Origin: an uncultured Acetatifactor sp.
GTDB lineage: Bacteria; Bacillota; Clostridia; Lachnospirales; Lachnospiraceae
NCBI GenBank assembly: GCA_910583845.1
Contig: CAJUAB010000054.1
Coordinates: 1-6,022 of the forward strand
DNA: 6,022 nt
Direction of reading: 5' to 3'
In this document: one piece after another, positions 1 through 5,250 of the stretch
Layout of the letters: every line of letters begins with the position of its first letter
Position numbering within the stretch: the first letter of the stretch is position 1
Translations under genes and position numbers: made by a program
The notes under the pieces: model-generated
Told to the model about the DNA's origin: nothing
What the model saw: the letters and a program-made list of their open reading frames with translations, nothing else
The model's database searches: none

Positions 1-183
1 GGGCTGCGCTTCAAAGCGCAGTCCCCGGCGGCGGAAAATGAACGGCTGAGGGCAGAGACTCTCTGCCGGGAATACCACCGGCTGATCGCCGGCATACAAT
101 CCCAGCGCGACCGGTACGCCTCGCTGGACAGAGACATGAAAAAAATGATCCACAAACTCAGAAAGGCGGTGAACCTTACATGA
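1..183 (+). CDS. C-terminal end of an unidentified phage tail-region protein (5' truncated; possibly tape measure)
   Basis: Frame 1 is open from the window edge to a TGA at 181-183, giving 60 residues of a protein that starts upstream. The visible part is hydrophilic and highly charged (many Arg, Lys and Glu, for example ENERLRAETLCREY and DRDMKKMIHKLRKA) and looks helical, perhaps coiled coil. No catalytic motif or membrane segment can be seen. Its stop overlaps the start of the Dit-like gene by four bases (ATGA), the usual sign of translational coupling in a phage operon, which supports it being real. In many siphophages the gene directly before Dit is the tape measure protein, so this could be its tail end. 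That is inference from gene order only; a small separate protein between tape measure and Dit is equally possible. Confidence 0.72.
   Translation, partial: GLRFKAQSPAAENERLRAETLCREYHRLIAGIQSQRDRYASLDRDMKKMIHKLRKAVNLT
162..169 (+). promoter_or_regulatory. Ribosome binding site for the Dit-like gene
   Basis: AAAGGCGG lies inside the end of the upstream gene, 10 bases before the ATG at 180. It differs by one base from AAAGGAGG. It supports the overlapping ATGA start rather than a downstream start; the next in-frame ATG is about 150 codons in and would delete most of the domain. Confidence 0.55.
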
Positions 184-992
184 TACTATCCGATTTCGAA
201 TGGTGCGGGCAGTCCGGCAGCCTGTTCGGGCTTCTGCCCTGCAATTTTGACACACCAGCCCAGGAGACCAATGAAAACGGCGCGAATCTGGAATTTGCCA
301 CCGTCCGCGCGCCGGGCTCGGACAGACACAGGCCCCTGTCCGGCAGATATACAGAAGCGCTGACGGGTACATTCCGGGTATGCAAAAACCCCAGGATTAC
401 CCCCTCCCCCTTTTTTGACACGGAGGATATACGTTTTTTCAACCGCTGGCTGAACCGCAGGGACGGCTATCATAAGTTCAAAATATGGTTAAAGGGTGAG
501 AGCGGTTATCCGGACTACTATTTCAGAGCCTTTCTGAACCTGAAAAAACTGGAGCTTGGCGGGCGCGTGGCCGGTCTGGAGATCACCGTCACCACCGACT
601 CCCCCTACGCCTGCTTCGAGCCCAGGACGGCTGTGATGAACCTGACCCCGGACGCCCCCCGCTATACCTACACGGATATATCCGACGAGGTGGGGCACCT
701 GTACCCGACCTTCACAATCCTGTGCAGCGCCTCCGGCGACCTGTCCCTGCAAAACAGCTTAAGCGGCATCAAATCCTGCATAAGGGGCTGCTCACCGGGA
801 GAAATCCTCACCATGGACTCGGAGCACAAAATCCTCTCCTCCAGCCTCAGAGGGGATGCCGTCATGAAATCCTTCAACTTCGGATGGCTGGATATCATGA
901 ACACATACGAAAACAGGCGGAATACTTATTCCGCCAATCTGCCCTGTACCGTCACCATGACCTACTCTCCCATCGCCAAAGTTGGATTGTAG
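180..992 (+). CDS. Distal tail protein (Dit-like, siphovirus tail component family)
   Basis: This 270-residue protein fits the distal tail protein family, which forms a hexameric ring joining the tail tube to the tail tip and baseplate. The N-terminal half has the family pattern: an opening FEWCGQSGSLFGLLPCNFD segment (residues 6-24), then RYTEALTGTFRVCKNP, then the helix IRFFNRWLNRRDGYHKFKIW (84-103) holding the conserved Trp-Leu and Gly-Tyr pair. YPDYYFRAF (110-118) and GGRVAGLEITVTTDSPYA (about 127-144) follow; the closing SPYA is a hallmark of Dit N-terminal domains. The remaining 125 residues are beta-rich and presumably form the second, galectin-like or adaptor domain, though no specific motif was recognised there. 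The start is fixed by the ATGA overlap with the gene before it. The neighbours downstream, a Tal-like tip protein and a BppU-like protein, are what is expected after Dit. Family call is firm; ring function is by analogy. Confidence 0.86.
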   Translation: MILSDFEWCGQSGSLFGLLPCNFDTPAQETNENGANLEFATVRAPGSDRHRPLSGRYTEALTGTFRVCKNPRITPSPFFDTEDIRFFNRWLNRRDGYHKFKIWLKGESGYPDYYFRAFLNLKKLELGGRVAGLEITVTTDSPYACFEPRTAVMNLTPDAPRYTYTDISDEVGHLYPTFTILCSASGDLSLQNSLSGIKSCIRGCSPGEILTMDSEHKILSSSLRGDAVMKSFNFGWLDIMNTYENRRNTYSANLPCTVTMTYSPIAKVGL

Positions 993-1016
993 GGAAAGGT
1001 GACAGCTCTTTATAAT
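987..1016 (+). promoter_or_regulatory. Weak promoter-like sequence before the tail-tip gene
   Basis: A perfect TATAAT (1011-1016) sits 20 bases before the ATG at 1036, and TTGTAG (987-992) lies 18 bases upstream of it, matching only the first three bases of TTGACA. The site falls in an AT-rich leader, so a chance match is likely. An internal late promoter for the long tail gene is possible but not supported by anything else. Confidence 0.2.
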
Positions 1017-1023
1017 AAATAAG

Positions 1024-1029
1024 AGGAGG
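1024..1029 (+). promoter_or_regulatory. Strong ribosome binding site for the tail-tip gene
   Basis: AGGAGG, within AAGAGGAGGT, is a full Shine-Dalgarno match six bases before the ATG at 1036. It decides the start of the 1316-codon gene. Confidence 0.85.
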
Positions 1030-1035
1030 TTATCC

Positions 1036-4000
1036 ATGAAAGATTTGAAACAGCCGGCACTCTATCTGTGCAGAAAAGATTTCAGCATAATCAACGATCT
1101 CTCCGGCTTTGTAAGTGAAGTGGAACTGAGTCTGCGGTTCAGCGATGCGGACGAATTGTCCTTTACCGTCCACAGAGAGATGGACCGGCGGATCAATCCC
1201 TGCTGGAACGATCTTGTCAATCTCAGACTCATCTATGTTCCCGAACTGAAGGAATACTTTGAAATAGAAGTAAACGAACAGGAGAGCCCGGATCAGGTCA
1301 AGCAGATCACCGCCCAAAGCCTCTGCGAATCCGAACTGTCCAACCTGAATGTCACCCTGGAGGTCAACACGGACCTGGACATAGCCGCCCCCGGCTATGT
1401 CCCCACCGTCCTGTACCGCCCGGACCAGCCTGCCGCCTCTCTGCTGCACCGCATATTGAAGGACAAGGCCCCCCACTACTCCATAGGACATGTGGACGAT
1501 TCCCTGGCCTCCCTGCAGCGGACCTTTTCCATAGACAGCAACATCGACGACTTTCTGCGGCAGGAGCTGGCTCCGGAGATTGATGCCCATGTGGAATACA
1601 ACACGGTCACAAGATCCATCTCCCTGTATGATATGCTGTCCGTCTGCGGGGACTGCGGCCACCGGGAAAGCTACTATGATGTCTGCCCCGTCTGCGGCAG
1701 CGCTAATGTCAAAAACGGCTTTGGTGAATGGACCAACGTATATCTGTCCGCAGACAATCTGGTCCAGGATATATCTCTGACCGCCGGGAAGGACCATATC
1801 AAGAACAGCTTCAAGGTCATCGGCGGCGATGATGTCATCACAAACCTCATTCCCGCCGTAAATCCAAACGGCACCGGATATCTCACAAAATTCTCGGCAT
1901 TACAGTACGGCGATATGCCGGATGAACTGGCAGAAAAGTTGAAAGCCTACACGGCCCTGTGCGACAGCCGAAAAGAAGAATACCGGAAGATCACGCTGGA
2001 AATCTGTGAATGCCTGGACAAAATTCTCTATTACCAGTCCGGCATGATGCCGCCTGTGCCGTCACCGGAGACGGATGCCGCCGCGCAGCTTCATATAGCC
2101 ACGGAGGCACTGAACGACCTGATGGCGGAAAAACAGGCCCCGAACACCATAGGCATCAGCGCTTTCGGCGCCTCCACCTCTGTCTCCACGGTAAACAAAG
2201 CGATTCTGTCCTATGTGGAGCAGCTGCTGAGTCCCGGCTATGAGGCGTCCGTCACCCCCTCCTCCTACACCTTTTCCGGCACCTGTGGAATCTGGCAGGG
2301 CATTTTGCATGTGCGTTCCGCCGCCCTCCAGGAGGACTGTGCCGCCAGCAGTCCCCTTACCCTGAAAATTGACGGCAATGCCATGGCCTATGTGACGCAG
2401 AAGCTCCGCAAAGTCCTGTCCGCAAGAGATCTGGAGGACCGGGATTACGATTTTTCCCTGTACAGTGTCGATGCGCTGCAGGGCTTTATAGACGCCTATG
2501 AAGCCTGTGAAAGCATCCTGGTGGATCACGGCGATGCCGGTAAGTCCCCGGGCTCTCCCCAGTATGCCCTCTATGAAAAATACCGGGAACGGAAAGCCGC
2601 CGCTGTGGCCCAGCAGAAAGGTAAGCAAAGCCTGGTGGAAGAATGGACCGAAAAAAAGGAACTGTGCGCGTCCCGGCAGAAAGCGATTCATGACGCCCTG
2701 GACCTGCAAAATTACCTGGGAGAGAAACTCTTCTTGCTATACTGCGCCTATCGCCGGGACGACAAATATGAAAACCGGAATTACATATCCGACGGCCTGT
2801 CCGACGCTGATCTGCTAAGGCGCGCCGAAAACCTGCTGGAGACAGCACAGCGGGAACTGGATGTCGCCTGTGAGAACCAGTACTCTCTCACCGCGTCCCT
2901 GGACAATCTCTTCCTGTTGGATGAATTTGCCCCTTTTCATGACAAATGCCGTCTGGGAAACTGGATCTATGCCCGGGTCAACGACTCCGTTTTCAGTCTG
3001 CGGCTCATCGAAATAGGCATCTCCTACGATGAGCCGGACAAAGTGACGGTACAGTTCTCCAACGTGCAAAAAGCCCACAGTCCCGCCGGGGATATAGGAA
3101 AGATCTTAAAGGAGGCAGGTTCTATTGCCGCCTCCTATCCGGCCACCGTCAAACAGCTCTCCGAAGATGCCAGGATTATCTCCCAGGTAAGCCAATGGGT
3201 TGACAAGGGGCTGGATGCCACCAACACAATGATCGCCAACTCCCCCGTCCAGAACACAGTATTGGATGAAAACGGCATATGGTGCAGGGGCTATGACGAG
3301 CTGACGGGAGAGTTTGAGCCCTTGCAGCTGCGAATTGTGAACTCCACCCTGGCAGTCACCGATGACAACTGGAAAACAGCCAGAGCCGCCATCGGCAGAT
3401 ACGCGCTGCAGGACCCCGTCACCGGAGAAATCCGATACGCCATGGGCGTCATCGGGGAAACCATCGTGGGAAAGCTTCTGCTGGGAGAAAAGCTGGGTAT
3501 CTACAACAGCGGTCAGTCCATGACATTTGATCAGGACGGACTGTGCATCACCAACGGTCAGAATACCTTTTCGGTCAGACCGGGACGGGACTTTCTGTCT
3601 CTGACCAAATCAGGGCACAAACTGTTCTATGTGGACGACAACGGTATGCTGCATATCGGCGGCGACGGGGCCGGACTGGATCTGTCCCTCAACCGTTCCA
3701 TAGGCACCATGAATGAGCAGATCGCCACCCTGTCAACCACTGTGAGCGGAATATCCGCAAAAGTGGAAAATGCGGTCAGCATCTCCACTTTTGAACAGAC
3801 AGCCCGGGAAATAAACGCATCCATCAGATCCAAAGTGGACAGTGACAAGATCATCTCCAAAATCAATCTGTCTGAGGAAGGAGCGAGAATCAACGGCGAA
3901 AAAATCGAGCTGGAGGGTCTGGTACGATTCAGCAGTCTTGACGAAGGCTTACAGAAGGAGCTCACGGAGGCGAGCTCCAAAGCCGACGACGCAAAAGCAA

Positions 4001-4986
4001 AGACAGACGGCCTGGCCCGGGGAACCACGGTGATCGACGGCGGCTGTATTGAAACCGGCTCCGTCAATGCCGATCTGATCACCACAGGGACGCTGGATGC
4101 CCGAAAAGTCAATGTAATCAACGTTAAGGCCGCCAGCGTGGATGCCGAGGATATCACCGGCACCACCATCCGGGGAAAGAAAATCGTCGGCGGTTCCATA
4201 GAAGGCACCAGTCTAAACGGATGCGCCGGCTCCTTTACATCCGTATTTATACATAATAAGGATCATGTCGGAGACTTCCAATACGGCTCCATCTGCGGGC
4301 AGTTTACCAAATCTGACGGCACGGTAAAGCAGTATGAGGTAATGCGGGTCAATAACATGGAAAACCATTCCGACATGTTCGTGTATCAACCCATGTACTT
4401 TCAGAATGAAGCCGCGCAGCTGATCCTGCACGCCCACACCGGACTGCGGTTTGGCTCCATCATAAATTCCGACCACTCCCTGCTTCCGGCGTACATCAAC
4501 ACTTTGGGTGCCCCCGATTCCACCGGAAGGACAGGTATCCGTATGGGATTTCTGGACACCAATTTCAGCGATGGCCAGGTTCCCGGTCTGGAAGTCTATG
4601 ACGATTACGACCTGACAACCCACTCCCATGCCATAACAGCAAAGGTATTCGGCAATCTGGAGGTCAGCGGCGTCATCGCGGACCAATCCTCCATAAAGTA
4701 CAAGACCAATGTACAGCCCCTGACAGACCAGGAGGCGCTGAGGCTGCTGGACTATCATATCGTGTCTTTTGACTACAGGGACGGACGCCTCGGCAGACAT
4801 GGCATGATTGCCGAGGATGCCGCCAAAATCTCAGAATACGCTGTTATAAAAGACACGAACGGCGAGCCGGACGCCATCTCCTATACAGCCTTTATCCCTG
4901 ATCTCATCAGGCTTAATCAGCTCCTCTACACAGAGATCCAGGATCTGAAACAGCAGATACAGCAGCTGAAAGACGCTGATAAGTGA
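1036..4986 (+). CDS. Tail-tip / tail-spike protein (Tal-like hub N-terminus, zinc ribbon, C-terminal S74 chaperone)
   Basis: This 1316-residue protein is the largest gene here and has the architecture of a tail-associated tip protein fused to a fibre. Residues 1 to about 290 are beta-rich and hub-like (for example SFTVHREMDRRINPCWNDLV), interrupted by a C-x2-C, C-x2-C zinc ribbon (C204, C207, C217, C220). Helical, coiled-coil-like stretches occupy about 297-370 and 505-615. A segment at about 636-678 (CRLGNWIYARVNDSVFSL through VTVQFSNV) looks like a return to hub beta strands, so the middle may be a large insertion. From about 736 a fibre region begins (SPVQNTVLDENGIWCRGYDE), with INGEKIELEG near 952-961 and a repetitive beta shaft at about 996-1060 (GCIETGSVNADLITTGTLDA). 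Residues from about 1216 form a peptidase S74-type chaperone. Trimeric assembly, host binding and self-cleavage are known for such families and inferred here. The N-terminal family assignment is less certain than the C-terminal one. Confidence 0.85.
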   Translation: MKDLKQPALYLCRKDFSIINDLSGFVSEVELSLRFSDADELSFTVHREMDRRINPCWNDLVNLRLIYVPELKEYFEIEVNEQESPDQVKQITAQSLCESELSNLNVTLEVNTDLDIAAPGYVPTVLYRPDQPAASLLHRILKDKAPHYSIGHVDDSLASLQRTFSIDSNIDDFLRQELAPEIDAHVEYNTVTRSISLYDMLSVCGDCGHRESYYDVCPVCGSANVKNGFGEWTNVYLSADNLVQDISLTAGKDHIKNSFKVIGGDDVITNLIPAVNPNGTGYLTKFSALQYGDMPDELAEKLKAYTALCDSRKEEYRKITLEICECLDKILYYQSGMMPPVPSPETDAAAQLHIATEALNDLMAEKQAPNTIGISAFGASTSVSTVNKAILSYVEQLLSPGYEASVTPSSYTFSGTCGIWQGILHVRSAALQEDCAASSPLTLKIDGNAMAYVTQKLRKVLSARDLEDRDYDFSLYSVDALQGFIDAYEACESILVDHGDAGKSPGSPQYALYEKYRERKAAAVAQQKGKQSLVEEWTEKKELCASRQKAIHDALDLQNYLGEKLFLLYCAYRRDDKYENRNYISDGLSDADLLRRAENLLETAQRELDVACENQYSLTASLDNLFLLDEFAPFHDKCRLGNWIYARVNDSVFSLRLIEIGISYDEPDKVTVQFSNVQKAHSPAGDIGKILKEAGSIAASYPATVKQLSEDARIISQVSQWVDKGLDATNTMIANSPVQNTVLDENGIWCRGYDELTGEFEPLQLRIVNSTLAVTDDNWKTARAAIGRYALQDPVTGEIRYAMGVIGETIVGKLLLGEKLGIYNSGQSMTFDQDGLCITNGQNTFSVRPGRDFLSLTKSGHKLFYVDDNGMLHIGGDGAGLDLSLNRSIGTMNEQIATLSTTVSGISAKVENAVSISTFEQTAREINASIRSKVDSDKIISKINLSEEGARINGEKIELEGLVRFSSLDEGLQKELTEASSKADDAKAKTDGLARGTTVIDGGCIETGSVNADLITTGTLDARKVNVINVKAASVDAEDITGTTIRGKKIVGGSIEGTSLNGCAGSFTSVFIHNKDHVGDFQYGSICGQFTKSDGTVKQYEVMRVNNMENHSDMFVYQPMYFQNEAAQLILHAHTGLRFGSIINSDHSLLPAYINTLGAPDSTGRTGIRMGFLDTNFSDGQVPGLEVYDDYDLTTHSHAITAKVFGNLEVSGVIADQSSIKYKTNVQPLTDQEALRLLDYHIVSFDYRDGRLGRHGMIAEDAAKISEYAVIKDTNGEPDAISYTAFIPDLIRLNQLLYTEIQDLKQQIQQLKDADK
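1645..1695 (+). other. Zinc-ribbon motif inside the tail-tip protein
   Basis: Codons 204-220 encode CGDC, nine residues, then CPVC, each pair followed by Gly: C204-x2-C207-x9-C217-x2-C220. This is a standard four-cysteine zinc-ribbon spacing with knuckle-type CxxCG turns. It most likely stabilises a loop of the hub domain by binding zinc. Metal binding is inferred from the motif only. Confidence 0.75.
4687..4983 (+). other. Peptidase S74-type intramolecular chaperone domain of the tail-tip protein
   Basis: The last 99 residues match the endosialidase-type chaperone that trimerises phage spikes and then cuts itself off. Visible signs are the entry motif SSIKYKTNV (residues 1218-1226), LLDYHIVSFDYR, GMIAEDAAKI (1256-1265), a YTAFIPDLIRLNQLL helix and a final coiled coil IQDLKQQIQQLK. 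In known members the catalytic pair is a Ser and a Lys five residues later (S-D-x-x-x-K). Here Ser1218 and Lys1223 hold that spacing, which predicts cleavage between Gln1217 and Ser1218. The usual Asp after the Ser is replaced by a second Ser, so activity is likely but not certain. Confidence 0.82.
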
Positions 4987-5005
4987 AAATCGACCGCTGT
5001 CCACA

Positions 5006-5072
5006 GCATATCCCTGAAAAGTATACTGCCCGCTCTTTGAGCGCCTGCTATAAAGACCTTTCAGGGTTATGC
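5006..5072 (+). repeat. Long imperfect hairpin (inverted repeat) after the tail-tip gene
   Basis: The arms GCATA-T-CCCTGAAA (5006-5019) and TTTCAGGG-T-TATGC (5059-5072) pair with a single T/T mismatch (5 plus 8 base pairs). Inside, TATA at 5022-5025 can pair with TATA at 5049-5052, and CGCTC (5031-5035) pairs with GAGCG (5039-5043) over a TTT loop. The stem starts 20 bases after the stop codon. A terminator is possible, but the bases following the stem are GAAACTTTTAAAA rather than an immediate T-run. Confidence 0.65.
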
Positions 5073-5085
5073 GAAACTTTTAAAA

Positions 5086-5108
5086 CCGTCCGGCCAGGAA
5101 CCGGTCGG
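5086..5108 (+). repeat. Small GC-rich hairpin
   Basis: CCGTCCGG (5086-5093) pairs with CCGGTCGG (5101-5108) except for one T/T mismatch, around a 7-base loop. A competing 4-bp hairpin, CGGC-CAA-GCCG at 5106-5116, overlaps its 3' arm, so the local fold is ambiguous. Confidence 0.45.
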
Positions 5109-5134
5109 CCAAGCCGTGAAAATGCACTTCGGAA

Positions 5135-5179
5135 ACTTTCATGAGCGAGCTTTCGAATGAAGGTTCCGCTCATGAAGGT
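5135..5179 (+). repeat. Near-perfect long hairpin (inverted repeat)
   Basis: Bases 5135-5154 pair with 5159-5179 to make about 20 base pairs, with one bulged C (5166), three G/T wobbles and a GAAT loop at 5155-5158. The outer core, TTCATGAGCG (5138-5147) against CGCTCATGAA (5167-5176), is ten perfect pairs. The wobbles, which keep RNA pairing but break DNA palindromy, weakly favour a function in RNA. It is the strongest inverted repeat in the window. Confidence 0.8.
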
Positions 5180-5206
5180 ACACCAATGGGATTTTACCCT
5201 TTATAA

Positions 5207-5223
5207 CTGTCGCGTAGCGGCAG
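5207..5223 (+). repeat. Short hairpin just upstream of the BppU-like ribosome binding site
   Basis: CTGTCGC (5207-5213) pairs with GCGGCAG (5217-5223) over a GTA loop: seven pairs including one G/T wobble. It ends 14 bases before the AGGAGG at 5238, so it does not cover the ribosome binding site but could protect or position it. Confidence 0.6.
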
Positions 5224-5237
5224 CATAACAATATAGC

Positions 5238-5243
5238 AGGAGG
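5238..5243 (+). promoter_or_regulatory. Strong ribosome binding site for the BppU-like gene
   Basis: AGGAGG, within GCAGGAGGCA, lies seven bases before the ATG at 5251 and fixes that start. The following sequence is A-rich (CAATAAA), leaving the site open. Confidence 0.85.
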
Positions 5244-5250
5244 CAATAAA

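Larger units (their letters stand above)
4987..5250 (+). other. Non-coding gap rich in inverted repeats between two tail genes
   Basis: These 264 bases carry no convincing gene. They hold at least four predicted hairpins: 5006-5072, 5086-5108, 5135-5179 and 5207-5223, listed separately. No T-run follows any of them closely enough for a clear intrinsic terminator, and no good promoter was found. The only small reading frames are a 12-codon and a 21-codon one (5141-5206), the latter starting inside the stem of the biggest hairpin with no strong ribosome binding site. The region could be a structured RNA, a 5' leader for the BppU-like gene, an mRNA processing or stability site, or an inserted palindromic repeat element. 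Confidence 0.7.

Noticed and set aside
186..473. Antisense small frames opposite the Dit-like gene
   Set aside because: They overlap the conserved N-terminal domain of a real gene and show no family features.
1030..1797. Antisense 255-codon open frame opposite the tail-tip gene
   Set aside because: It lies wholly against a well-supported coding region, has no ribosome binding site or recognisable domain, and long antisense frames are common in GC-rich third-position genes.
4998..5027. Promoter with TATACT (5022-5027) and TGTCCA 18 bases upstream
   Set aside because: The -35 matches only three of six bases and the -10 lies inside the hairpin arm; not distinguishable from chance.
5141..5206. 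21-codon small ORF in the hairpin region
   Set aside because: Its ATG is buried in a long stem and has only a weak GGAAA upstream; not called as a gene, though its sequence is used as a marker for a possible repeat element.
4987..5250. CRISPR array, tRNA or diversity-generating retroelement template
   Set aside because: No regular direct repeats with spacers, no cloverleaf with CCA-type ends, and no template/variable repeat pair or reverse transcriptase in the window.
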